Of a stretch of 64,000 nucleotides of DNA, positions 8,005 to 17,661 are shown one piece after another. The DNA lies in assembly GCA_009702045.1 (NCBI GenBank), contig WLIV01000008.1, forward strand, positions 1-64,000, read 5' to 3'. The notes beneath the pieces are model-generated. The model was not told the DNA's origin and did no database searches. It saw only the letters and a program-made list of their open reading frames with translations. Each line of letters begins with the position of its first letter. The stretch's first letter is position 1. Source of the DNA: Actinomycetota bacterium. GTDB lineage: Bacteria > Actinomycetota > Acidimicrobiia > Acidimicrobiales > Ilumatobacteraceae. The translations under genes and the position numbers were made by a program.

Positions 8005-9347
8005 CTCAGCAAGGTTGCCACGGCGTCAGCGAAGACCTCGCTGTGGAGATCGACATCGGCCTCACTGTGGTGTGGCGACAGCAGCGCCATGTTGTGGAAC
8101 GGAGTGAGCAGAATGCCACGGTTCACCGCCCACAGGTGCATGAACGCGTCGAGTTCCGAATCGATGGCCGCTGCGGCGGAGGCGCCATCGCGCGGCGGCG
8201 GGCAGAACCAGTACTCGGCCCGGCAGCCGAGTTGTTGCACGTTCCACGGCAGGTCGTGTTGGTCGATCACTCGCTGCACACCGTCGGTCCAGAGAGTGGC
8301 GAGCGGAATCATGCGCGCGAAGTCGTCGTCGCACAGTGTGCTGGAGAGGGTCGCTCGCACTGCCGCCAGCGCCAGCGCATTACCGGTGAGGGTGCCGCCA
8401 ACGCCACTGGTGTCGACGCCCTTGTCGGCCAACAGCAGGTTGAGTTGTTGAGCGATCTTGGCGGTGCAGCCGTAGGCCGCAGCGGGCATGCCGCCGCCGA
8501 TGCTCTTGCCGATGACGAAGAAGTCGGGTTCCAACCCCCAGGCGACCGTGGCGCCACCCGGGCCAACGCAGATGGTGTGTGTTTCGTCGATGACGAGGTA
8601 GGTGCCGTACGTGCGGGTGAGGGCGCGCAACGCTTCGTGGTAGCCCGGATCGGGCAGCACGATGCCGATGTTGGTGAGCGCTGGCTCGGCGAGCACACAT
8701 GCGATCTCGCCGGTGGCGAGCGCCGCCTCAAGGGCGGCAAGGTCGTTGAACGGCACCACAACAGTGGTGAACGCGGGATCGACCTGCGGGCCGATGTTGC
8801 CCGAACGGGGTGTCGGGCGGCCATTTGTACCCAACGTCACCAGCGTCTCGTCGACGCTTCCGTGGTAGCACCAATCGAACGCCAGCACCTTTGGGCGCCC
8901 GGTGAGGAAGCGGGCGAAACGCAACACGAACCGGTTGGCATCCGTGGCGGTCATTGCCATCTGCCATACCGGCAGACCGAACCGGCGGGCGAGTTCCTGG
9001 CCCACCCATGCAGCATCGGTGCTGGGCAACATGGTGGTGAGACCGCGGCTGGCCTGCCGGTAGAGGGCGTCGGCCACCTGCGGGAGCGCGTGGCCGGTCA
9101 TCGCTCCGGTGTCGCCCAGACAGAAGTCGACGTATTCATGGCCGTCAACGTCGGTGAACCGTGCGCCACTGGCCTGGTCGAAGAACAGCGGGAACGCGCC
9201 GGGCCAGCGGGTCATCCACGCCATTGGCACCCCCCCGAGCAAACTGCCGCGAGCCTCGGTGGCGTACTCGGCTGAGCGCGGATGGCTGTCGATGAAGCGC
9301 TGCTCCTCGGCTGCGTGGCAGGCGGCGAGGTGTTCGCGGACGATCAT
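8001..9347 (-). CDS. Class III PLP-dependent aminotransferase
   Basis: 448 residues. Fold-type I class III motifs are visible: D-W-C-Y-H-G-S-V-D-E-T in the middle, the PLP-ring aspartate in L-V-I-D-E-T-H-T and the Schiff-base lysine in V-I-G-K-S-I-G-G-G. The closest known types are glutamate-1-semialdehyde aminomutase-like and omega-aminotransferases; the operon with two SDRs and an Lrp regulator favours a catabolic transaminase rather than haem synthesis. ATG 9347 is preceded by TACGTT at a 6-base distance, so the mRNA is predicted leaderless and longer upstream frames are rejected. Confidence 0.88.
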   Translation of the reverse strand: MIVREHLAACHAAEEQRFIDSHPRSAEYATEARGSLLGGVPMAWMTRWPGAFPLFFDQASGARFTDVDGHEYVDFCLGDTGAMTGHALPQVADALYRQASRGLTTMLPSTDAAWVGQELARRFGLPVWQMAMTATDANRFVLRFARFLTGRPKVLAFDWCYHGSVDETLVTLGTNGRPTPRSGNIGPQVDPAFTTVVVPFNDLAALEAALATGEIACVLAEPALTNIGIVLPDPGYHEALRALTRTYGTYLVIDETHTICVGPGGATVAWGLEPDFFVIGKSIGGGMPAAAYGCTAKIAQQLNLLLADKGVDTSGVGGTLTGNALALAAVRATLSSTLCDDDFARMIPLATLWTDGVQRVIDQHDLPWNVQQLGCRAEYWFCPPPRDGASAAAAIDSELDAFMHLWAVNRGILLTPFHNMALLSPHHSEADVDLHSEVFADAVATLLR

Positions 9348-9353
9348 GTCGTC

Positions 9354-9359
9354 AACGTA
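9354..9359 (-). promoter_or_regulatory. -10 box of the aminotransferase operon (leaderless)
   Basis: TACGTT on the minus strand, 6 bases before ATG 9347. A weak -35 (TTTTAC) stands 17 bases further upstream. Confidence 0.6.
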
Positions 9360-9375
9360 ACACGAGGGATTCGAT

Positions 9376-9406
9376 TGTAAAAGCGAAAGATCGCAAGCGA
9401 TTCGCT
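9376..9406 (-). terminator. Probable intrinsic terminator after ftsB
   Basis: On the minus strand AGCGAA...TTCGCT (9382-9406) encloses a second perfect pair ATCGC-TT-GCGAT and is followed by TTTTAC. It lies 25 bases past the ftsB stop. The stem is modest, so confidence is moderate. Confidence 0.5.
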
Positions 9407-9411
9407 CGTCC

Positions 9412-9455
9412 GTAACGTCAGGGGTTGACGTTACCGTCCTGATCGGACGGTAACG
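9412..9455. repeat. Chained inverted repeats (GTAACG family) upstream of the aminotransferase operon
   Basis: GTAACGTCA (9412-9420) pairs with TGACGTTAC (9426-9434). The second copy in turn is part of CGTTACCGTCC (9429-9439), which pairs perfectly with GGACGGTAACG (9445-9455). Three alternating copies of GTAACG are thus spaced through 44 bp, overlapping the ftsB stop. A related GTTACGTTGAC lies at the aminotransferase -10. It looks like a multi-site operator for a cooperative regulator; a hairpin role in ftsB mRNA is the alternative. Confidence 0.55.
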
Positions 9456-9949
9456 ATTTGCGCCATCTGGTCGTATGGCCATCCATCGGGCATCGTGATC
9501 GGGGCCTGTGGTGCGGTCAGTACGGTGAGGCGAATCTCGCCGCGCTTGACGTACCCGATCTCCTGGCGCGCAGCCTGTTCGACACCTGCCGGGGTCTGCA
9601 GCATGGCGACCTCGTCGATCAGGTCGGCATTGGCCAGTTGTAGTGCAGCCAGTTCCCGTTGTTTGCTGTCGATGTCGTCCTGCTGGCGCAGCCAGGCCTT
9701 CACCGGCAACACGAACAGCGCGGCGATGAGTGCCGCGGTGATGACACCGGCACCGATGGTGATGACTCCGCGCTTGCCCTTGCCCTTGACGAGTTGTTTG
9801 TCCCGTGGGATCGGTCGGGTGAATTCGCCGAAGCGGGTGTCGTCACTGGCGCTCGGAGGTGTGCGGGGTCGCGAGCGGGTCGGGTCGACGGGGCGCGGGA
9901 TCGAGGAGGTCTTGTGACCTCCGTGTTGCCTCCGACCTGCCGTACTCAT
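9431..9949 (-). CDS. ftsB: Septum formation initiator FtsB/DivIC family protein
   Basis: 172 residues. About 65 polar, Pro/Arg-rich cytoplasmic residues precede one membrane segment (G-V-I-T-I-G-A-G-V-I-T-A-A-L). A short coiled coil follows (D-D-I-D-S-K-Q-R-E-L-A-A-L-Q-L-A-N-A-D-L), then the family motif A-R-Q-E-I-G-Y-V-K-R-G-E. It is a bitopic divisome protein that bridges FtsL/FtsQ-type partners. The place after eno matches mycobacteria and many other bacteria. A GAGAAT box 6 bases before the ATG may be a separate promoter. Confidence 0.88.
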   Translation of the reverse strand: MSTAGRRQHGGHKTSSIPRPVDPTRSRPRTPPSASDDTRFGEFTRPIPRDKQLVKGKGKRGVITIGAGVITAALIAALFVLPVKAWLRQQDDIDSKQRELAALQLANADLIDEVAMLQTPAGVEQAARQEIGYVKRGEIRLTVLTAPQAPITMPDGWPYDQMAQIVTVRSGR

Positions 9950-9992
9950 AGCGGCATTCTCGCAGCCGCCCGCCGCCGAACGGCGTCACCTG

Positions 9993-12185
<2,193 letters not shown>

Positions 12186-12186
12186 G

Positions 12187-13632
12187 TCAGGTTTCGGTGG
12201 ACTTCACTTCGTCCCATAGAGCGTCCAACACCGGCAACCCAGCCGTGTGGAGATCAATGGCGCGCGCAGTGGCAAGCAGCTCGACCTGCTCGAAACGGCG
12301 ACGGAACTTCAGCGTCGCCTGACGCAACGCGGACTCCGGCTCGACATCGAGGTGCCTGGCGACGTTGACGACGGCGAACAACAGGTCGCCGAGTTCATCG
12401 TGGATGCGCTCGGTGTCGCCGGTGTGGGCGACTTCGCGGAGTTCTGCTGCTTCCTCGGCGATCTTCGGCAGGGCGCCGTCCACGTCGGGCCAGTCGAACC
12501 CCACCTTGGCGGCCTTGCGCTGCACCGCGGCGGCGTACCCGAGTGCCGGCTGCGACGTCGGAACTCCGTCGAACACCGACGTGCGGCGCTTCTCGGCGCG
12601 CTTGATCGCGTCCCAGTTGGTGAGCACGGTGTCAGTGTCGTTGGCGACCACGTCACCGAACACGTGTGGGTGACGGCGCACCAACTTGTCGTGCACACCC
12701 TGCACGACGTCGGCCATCGTGAACCGACCTTCCTGCTCGGCGATCGTGGCGTGAAACTCGATTTGGTACAGCAGGTCGCCCAGCTCCTCCACCAGATCGT
12801 CGTCAGTGCTGGGGTCGTCGGGGTCCAGCGCTTGGAGCGCGTCCACCACTTCGTAGGTCTCCTCGATCAGATAACGCACGAGCGAGCGGTGCGTCTGTTC
12901 CTGATCCCAGGGGCACTGTTCGCGCAGGGTGCGGGCCAACTGATGGAAGCGCGCACTTTCGAACGCCACGGGCGAGCCAAGGTGCGGAATGTAGATACTG
13001 GTGAGGTGGTCGGCCTCCACCGTGCGGTCGAGTTCGGCCCACGTGGTGTGCGTGATGCACTCGTCGGGCGAACCGAGGCGCTGCAGGATCACGACCAGTT
13101 CGTCACCTGTGGCACCCTCGACCGCCAGCTTGATCTCGCTGAGTACCCAGTTGGCATGTGTGTGGGCCACCAGCAGCGGACCCTGCAGTCCCGCCGCCGC
13201 GGTGGCGAACTCGTGGCCGTCGATCAACGTGATCGCGGCCTCGATGGGGTCGATACCGAGGCGGTTGTAGATGATGTCGAGGAACGACATCGCCGGATGG
13301 ATGATGCACTGCACCCGATCGTCCGCTCGCAGTGCACGGACGGTGCGCTCCAGCACGAGTGGTGAACCAGGCACTGCGTACAGCACCTCGCCGAACTGCG
13401 CTGCAGCGGCCACCAACCGGTCGGTGATCTCGGCGTACACATCGGCAAACGTGTCGGCCGCCTCATACACCTCGTCGAATGTCACGGCCTCGGGTACCAG
13501 GTGTGCGCTGGGGTGGCGGCCGGTGCGCAAGTAGCGGTGCTCGACACGAGCGATCTCTGCCCGTGTGTGCTCGGTGACGTACTCGTCGCCAGCCGGCCCG
13601 AGGCCGACGACAATGACCCGGGGTGGGGTCAC
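12187..13632 (-). CDS. mazG: MazG-type nucleotide pyrophosphohydrolase fused to a tetrapyrrole-methylase-like domain
   Basis: 481 residues, domain order as in YabN. Residues about 5-200 are a SAM-dependent tetrapyrrole methylase-like domain (V-G-L-G-P-A-G-D, Y-A-V-P-G-S-P). The rest holds two MazG units with Mg-binding carboxylate sets: E-E-T-Y-E with E-E-L-G-D, then E-E-A-A-E-L with D-E-L-G-D. MazG hydrolyses nucleoside triphosphates to monophosphates and cleans non-canonical nucleotides. The role of the methylase-like part is unknown in the family. The start overlaps the stop of the upstream lipoprotein gene by 4 bp. The neighbours match M. tuberculosis mazG-lpqU-eno. Confidence 0.92.
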   Translation of the reverse strand: MTPPRVIVVGLGPAGDEYVTEHTRAEIARVEHRYLRTGRHPSAHLVPEAVTFDEVYEAADTFADVYAEITDRLVAAAAQFGEVLYAVPGSPLVLERTVRALRADDRVQCIIHPAMSFLDIIYNRLGIDPIEAAITLIDGHEFATAAAGLQGPLLVAHTHANWVLSEIKLAVEGATGDELVVILQRLGSPDECITHTTWAELDRTVEADHLTSIYIPHLGSPVAFESARFHQLARTLREQCPWDQEQTHRSLVRYLIEETYEVVDALQALDPDDPSTDDDLVEELGDLLYQIEFHATIAEQEGRFTMADVVQGVHDKLVRRHPHVFGDVVANDTDTVLTNWDAIKRAEKRRTSVFDGVPTSQPALGYAAAVQRKAAKVGFDWPDVDGALPKIAEEAAELREVAHTGDTERIHDELGDLLFAVVNVARHLDVEPESALRQATLKFRRRFEQVELLATARAIDLHTAGLPVLDALWDEVKSTET

Positions 13633-14438
13633 CCTGCCTCAGGCGCGAGGACGGATCCGGTGGCGGGATCCCACACGCCGATGTTGGAGTTCACCGTGAT
13701 CACGGCCTTCGCGTACAGGTCTTTCAACGCTGCTCCGATGGTGCTGGACTCGATGGTGGCTTGGTCCTGCAACGAGAGTTCGGCGAACGGACGCATGTAC
13801 AGAATGACCATCGCCCCGGTGCCGTCACCGCTGTCGATGGCCACTGGGAAACCCACCTTCGCTTTGGCATCGGCGAGTGCTTTCAGGATGCCGCCGAAGT
13901 TGGATTCGAACGTGGCCGGGTCGAAACAGTCGGCGCCGTTCTGATCGGCGATGACGCCGCTCGATGCTGCGAGCGTGGTGGAGGTGGAGTACTTCTTCGC
14001 GAGTTCGGCGAAGGCGGTACCACCCTTCAGCTGAGCGATGACGTCATCGGCCTTCACGTCAGCGGCCAACGGGATGGCGCCAAGGCAGATGTAGTTGGTG
14101 CCGTCGATCGCCTTCTCGTACTGGGCCTGGCCGGCGCCACCATGTTTGGCGATCAAGTCGGCGAGCACCTTGTCGCGCAGCGTTGCCAGTTCGTCCATCG
14201 AGTGCACCGTGGTGGGGTTCTCGGCGGCCGAGGCGATCTGGATCCAGCTCGAGAGTCGCTTGCGGATCGTGGTGGGGTCGGTCTCGTGGTTGACCAGCGT
14301 GTTGAGCTGTTGATTGGAGAGCGTGTGCCCGTTGACCTCGGCGGCGGTGTCGTTGCGATTGAACGTTGCGCAGGAGGTGAGGGTGCCCGCAGCGGCGAGG
14401 ACGCCGAACAGGCCGAGGAACGTGGTGGAGCGTCGCAT
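13629..14438 (-). CDS. PpiC/SurA-type peptidyl-prolyl isomerase lipoprotein
   Basis: 269 residues. The signal peptide ends in the lipobox L-T-S-C (about Cys 22-23), so it is anchored on the outer face of the membrane. A SurA-like N-terminal helix region (A-A-E-V-N-G-H-T-L-S-N-Q-Q-L-N) precedes a short parvulin-like domain (K-G-G-T-A-F-A-E-L-A-K-K-Y-S-T). It probably helps fold secreted proteins. A GTG at 14441 sits directly upstream in frame and lies 7 bases after TAGCCT, so it is an equally good start. It precedes mazG with a 4-bp overlap. Confidence 0.8.
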   Translation of the reverse strand: MRRSTTFLGLFGVLAAAGTLTSCATFNRNDTAAEVNGHTLSNQQLNTLVNHETDPTTIRKRLSSWIQIASAAENPTTVHSMDELATLRDKVLADLIAKHGGAGQAQYEKAIDGTNYICLGAIPLAADVKADDVIAQLKGGTAFAELAKKYSTSTTLAASSGVIADQNGADCFDPATFESNFGGILKALADAKAKVGFPVAIDSGDGTGAMVILYMRPFAELSLQDQATIESSTIGAALKDLYAKAVITVNSNIGVWDPATGSVLAPEAG

Positions 14439-14448
14439 CACGTGCGCC

Positions 14449-14454
14449 AGGCTA
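14449..14454 (-). promoter_or_regulatory. -10 box of the PpiC-lipoprotein/mazG operon (leaderless)
   Basis: TAGCCT on the minus strand, 7 bases before GTG 14441 (10 before ATG 14438). It overlaps the last codons of the SulP gene, so this operon starts inside its upstream neighbour. Confidence 0.55.
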
Positions 14455-16194
14455 CCTGCGGTCGGCAGGGCTGTCCCCATCATCGGGGCGGTCTTCCCAG
14501 TCGACCCAGGGCACCTGTTGCTCACCGAGGTACTGCTTCACTGCCTCGCCCACCGTGCGGGCGGCGAAGCGATGCGCGTCCTGGTCGAACACTTCGTAGC
14601 GTTCGAGTCGCTCGCGTACGGTTCCCTTCAGTTCGGCGAAGCGCAGTTCGATCCCGCGTGTAGCGAGGTGGTCGACCAGTTCCTTCAATGCGTCGGCGGC
14701 GGTGGTGTCGATGTCGGTGATCGGCTCGGCGGTGATGATCACGCAGGTCGTGGGCTCCGGCCGCTCCTCGATGACGCGTTGGAGATCCTCCACGAAGAAC
14801 CGGGCGTTGGCGAAGACCAGCGGGCCGTCGAAGCGGTACAGCACTAACCCCGGCACGACCCGACCCTCAGGGTGGCGTACCCGGTCGTGGTAACCCTTCA
14901 GACCGTCCACGCGGACGAGTTCGGCGGTGTGCGGCTTCCACGCAAGGCGAAGGAAGTTGAGAATCGAGAGCGCCACCGCCACGACCACTCCGCTGACCGG
15001 CCCGAGGGCGGCGACGGCGAGGAGCGCCGCGATCGAAAGGACGAACTCGCTGCGCCGCACGCGCCAGAGGCGGACCATGGCGGGGAGATCGATCAGCGAG
15101 ATCGCGGCGGCAATCACGATCGCCGCGAGCGACGCCTCAGGAAGGTGGCGGAAGGTGGCGGGCGCGGCGGCGGCGAGGGCCAGCAGCACCGCCGCGGCGG
15201 TGATGCCGGTGAGTTGCGTGCGCGACCCCATTGCCTCGGCGACAGGCGTACGCGACTGGCTGGCGCTGACCGGGAAGCCGTGGAACAGACCGGACGCCAC
15301 GTTCGCCAAACCGAGCGCGACGAGTTCGTGGTTGGCGTCGACGTGCTCGCGCCGCCGCATTGCCATCGTGCGCGACATCACGCTGGTGTCGGCGAAGGCG
15401 ACGAAGGCGATGCCCAACGATGCGCCCGCCAGAGTGCGCGTGGTGTGCCAGTCGACATCGGGGATGGCGAACTTGGGCAGACCGCGGGGAAGATCTCCCA
15501 CGAGTGGAACGCCTCTCCGGTGCAGGTCGAGCGCCACGGCGACGACGATGCCGATGATGACGGCGATCAGCGTCCCAGGGATGCGGCGGGAGACGACTCG
15601 CAGTGCGGCGATCACGGCGATGGAGAGCAACCCGATCGTCAGCGACCAGCCGTTCAACCGGCCAGCATCCAGGCCGTCGACGACCTGGCGCAACTGGCCG
15701 ACGATCGTCTCGCCCTTCACGGAGAACCCGCAGAGTTTGGCCGACTGAGCGACGATGATGGTGAGCGCGATGCCGTGCAAGTAGCCGTACCGCACGGGTG
15801 ACGACAGCAGTTCGGCGATGAACCCGAAGCGGGCCAGGCCGGCAACGACGCAGATCAGCCCGGCGAGGATGCCCACGGCTCCGGCCAGCTGGACTGCCCG
15901 GTCGGTGCCCACCGCAGCGAGGGGCAGCACCGCGGCGACGATCAACGGAGTGAGCGAGGAGTCGGGGCCCATCACCAGGATCCTTGACGGGCCGAACATT
16001 GCATAGACCACGAGCGGCACGATGGTGGCGTATAGGCCGGTGACCGGTGGGAGCCCGGCGGCGGCGGCGTACGCCATACCGGCCGGGGCCAGCAGGCCAG
16101 TCAGCACGACACCGGCGAGGAGATCCTTGGACAGCCACTCGCGGCGGTAACTGCGAACCTGCGCGATGGCGGGCACGAGGTTGGTCCAGGTCAC
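14452..16194 (-). CDS. SulP-family anion transporter with STAS domain
   Basis: 580 residues. About 12-14 membrane segments fill residues 20-430, with the SulP signature region A-A-A-A-G-L-P-P-V-T-G-L-Y near residue 45. A cytoplasmic STAS domain occupies the last 110 or so residues. Family members move sulphate, bicarbonate or other anions; the substrate here is not decidable. GTG 16194 is the only usable start, because a stop codon lies immediately upstream in frame. No ribosome site is obvious. A tandem repeat stands just upstream. Confidence 0.9.
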   Translation of the reverse strand: MTWTNLVPAIAQVRSYRREWLSKDLLAGVVLTGLLAPAGMAYAAAAGLPPVTGLYATIVPLVVYAMFGPSRILVMGPDSSLTPLIVAAVLPLAAVGTDRAVQLAGAVGILAGLICVVAGLARFGFIAELLSSPVRYGYLHGIALTIIVAQSAKLCGFSVKGETIVGQLRQVVDGLDAGRLNGWSLTIGLLSIAVIAALRVVSRRIPGTLIAVIIGIVVAVALDLHRRGVPLVGDLPRGLPKFAIPDVDWHTTRTLAGASLGIAFVAFADTSVMSRTMAMRRREHVDANHELVALGLANVASGLFHGFPVSASQSRTPVAEAMGSRTQLTGITAAAVLLALAAAAPATFRHLPEASLAAIVIAAAISLIDLPAMVRLWRVRRSEFVLSIAALLAVAALGPVSGVVVAVALSILNFLRLAWKPHTAELVRVDGLKGYHDRVRHPEGRVVPGLVLYRFDGPLVFANARFFVEDLQRVIEERPEPTTCVIITAEPITDIDTTAADALKELVDHLATRGIELRFAELKGTVRERLERYEVFDQDAHRFAARTVGEAVKQYLGEQQVPWVDWEDRPDDGDSPADRR

Positions 16195-16207
16195 CGTTCA
16201 AGATTGC

Positions 16208-16255
16208 CATGTCGCAGGCCATGTCGCAGGCCATGTCGCAGGCCATGTCGCAGGC
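16208..16255. repeat. Tandem repeat, 4 perfect copies of a 12-bp unit
   Basis: CATGTCGCAGGC is repeated four times without mismatch, between the start of the SulP gene (minus) and the glyoxalase-fold gene (plus). The unit is a multiple of three and open in several frames, but no gene convincingly uses it. Copy number is likely to vary between strains. Confidence 0.95.
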
Positions 16256-16368
16256 CAGCACCTGCGGTGTCGGCGGAGTATTTCCGCACCGTGTCAGCGC
16301 TGTTGGCGGCCGCTGGAGGGACCAATGGCCCTAGGGCGGAGTGCGTGGTGGGCTGCACCATGCGCTGC

Positions 16369-16959
16369 ATGGCAACGCTCCCCACGACCCCGCTCCGTCT
16401 GCACCACGTGGCCTACGTCACGGGGGATACCTCCGCGACGGTCGATTTCTACAGCCGCATCCTCGGTATGTCGTTCTGCGCCGCGGTGCTTGATGAGAAG
16501 ATCCCGTCCACCAAGGAGCCGGTGCCGTACTTCCACTCGTTCTTCCGTCTGGGCGACGGCGAAGCGTTGGCGTTCTTCGAGGCACCCGACCTGCCGGCCC
16601 CGGTGGTCGAGCCGACCCCGGCGTATCACACGTTTCGTCACCTGGCGCTCGACGTGCAGACCACCGCTGAGGTCGACTCGTGGGCGGCGTGGATCCGCTC
16701 GAACGGCATCGACGTGATCGGCCCGGTTGATCACGGCATCATCTACAGCATCTACTTCTTCGACCCGGACGGCGTGCGTTTGGAACTGACCTGCACGGTC
16801 GACCCCACCTGGAACCAGAACGAGGTCGGCGCCCGCGACTCGCTGGCCGAGTGGGAGACCGTGAAGACCCACGCTCGTGAGACGGGTGCGGACGTGGCCG
16901 GCGCTCTCGACTCGTTGGCCGCCGCCCGGAGCCACCGCAAGAACAACCACCTCAACTGA
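16369..16959 (+). CDS. VOC/glyoxalase-fold family protein
   Basis: 196 residues. Vicinal-oxygen-chelate features are visible: L-H-H-V-A-Y-V-T-G-D with the first metal His, a following F-Y-S-R-I-L-G-M, F-R-H-L-A-L-D-V with the second His, and F-F-D-P-D-G-V-R-L-E-L-T with the closing Glu. It probably is a metal-dependent dioxygenase, lyase or isomerase; the substrate is unknown. The start is uncertain. ATG 16369, ATG 16360 and GTG 16348 are in frame, and GTG 16348 has the best ribosome site (GGCGGAG, 6 bases away). It ends 8 bp from the tRNA gene, convergent. Confidence 0.82.
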   Translation: MATLPTTPLRLHHVAYVTGDTSATVDFYSRILGMSFCAAVLDEKIPSTKEPVPYFHSFFRLGDGEALAFFEAPDLPAPVVEPTPAYHTFRHLALDVQTTAEVDSWAAWIRSNGIDVIGPVDHGIIYSIYFFDPDGVRLELTCTVDPTWNQNEVGARDSLAEWETVKTHARETGADVAGALDSLAAARSHRKNNHLN

Positions 16960-16967
16960 CGCTGCAG

Positions 16968-17039
16968 CGCCCTCGGCAGGATTCGAACCTGCGCATCCGG
17001 CTCCGGAGGCCGGCGCTCTATCCCCTGAGCTACGAGGGC
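16968..17039 (-). tRNA. tRNA-Arg (anticodon CCG)
   Basis: On the minus strand the acceptor arms GCCCTCG and CGAGGGC pair fully. The D stem GCTC/GAGC, the anticodon stem CCGGC/GCCGG around loop CTCCGGA (anticodon CCG, reads CGG) and the T arm GCAGG-TTCGAAT-CCTGC are all intact. The discriminator base is G and the CCA end is not encoded. 72 bases. Confidence 0.96.
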
Positions 17040-17093
17040 GGGGGTCCTTGCGGACGGGTCAACGCTACCGGCTGCTGGCGGGCGTGAAGGGGG

Positions 17094-17603
17094 TCAGCGT
17101 GAACGCTTCGCCCGCACCTTGGCCTGGGCGGCCTCGGCATCGGCCAGCGTGTGGCCCAGCAAGTACTGCGCCGAGTGGCCGAGCTCGTACGCAATGTCGG
17201 CGGGGTTCTGCGTCGCGCAGTCGGCGAGTGTGAGACACCCGCAACCAATGCACTTGCCGCGGTCGGCGCTGAGTTGTTGCAGCAGACGTAGACGTTCGGT
17301 GAGCACCGCCTGCCACCGTTCGGCGAGCGCAGCCCAATCGGCCTCGGTCGCGTTGTGATCGGGGGGGAGCACCTCGAACGCCAAGCGGATGTCTTCCAGG
17401 CTGAGGCCCACCTCTTGGGCGGCCTTGATGAATGCCACCCTGCGTAACGTGTCGCGCAGGTAGCGGCGCTGACCGCTGTCGGTGCGCTGATCCTTGAGCA
17501 GACCCTGCGATTCATAGAAGCGCAGCGCCGAGGCAGCGATACCCCCACGCGCGGAGAGTTGCCCGATGGAGAGCAGTTCGGTGGTGCGCAGTGTGTCGGC
17601 CAT
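17094..17603 (-). CDS. soxR: Redox-sensing MerR-family regulator SoxR
   Basis: 169 residues from ATG 17603. A MerR winged helix (L-L-S-I-G-Q-L-S...S-A-L-R-F-Y-E-S-Q-G-L-L) is joined to a dimerisation helix and the SoxR 2Fe-2S motif C-I-G-C-G-C-L-T-L-A-D-C. The cluster is oxidised by redox-cycling drugs or superoxide and switches the protein into an activator. The -10 box TAGGAT (17614-17619, minus) lies 10 bases upstream. It is divergent from the transpeptidase-like lipoprotein gene, which may be a target, but no typical soxS-like target is present. Confidence 0.92.
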   Translation of the reverse strand: MADTLRTTELLSIGQLSARGGIAASALRFYESQGLLKDQRTDSGQRRYLRDTLRRVAFIKAAQEVGLSLEDIRLAFEVLPPDHNATEADWAALAERWQAVLTERLRLLQQLSADRGKCIGCGCLTLADCATQNPADIAYELGHSAQYLLGHTLADAEAAQAKVRAKRSR

Positions 17604-17661
17604 GACATCAGGGATCCTACCGGACCGGTGTTCGACTCGACTCCGCTGCCAGACTGCACGG

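Noticed and set aside
14872-15801. 309-codon plus-strand frame inside the SulP gene
   Set aside because: Charged, repetitive shadow of a membrane protein in high-GC DNA.
16208-16255. CRISPR-like array
   Set aside because: The repeats are contiguous with no spacers and only 12 bp long.
15137-16261. Minus-strand frame through the 12-bp repeats (D-M-A-C repeats)
   Set aside because: It overlaps SulP in another frame, and SulP has all family motifs.
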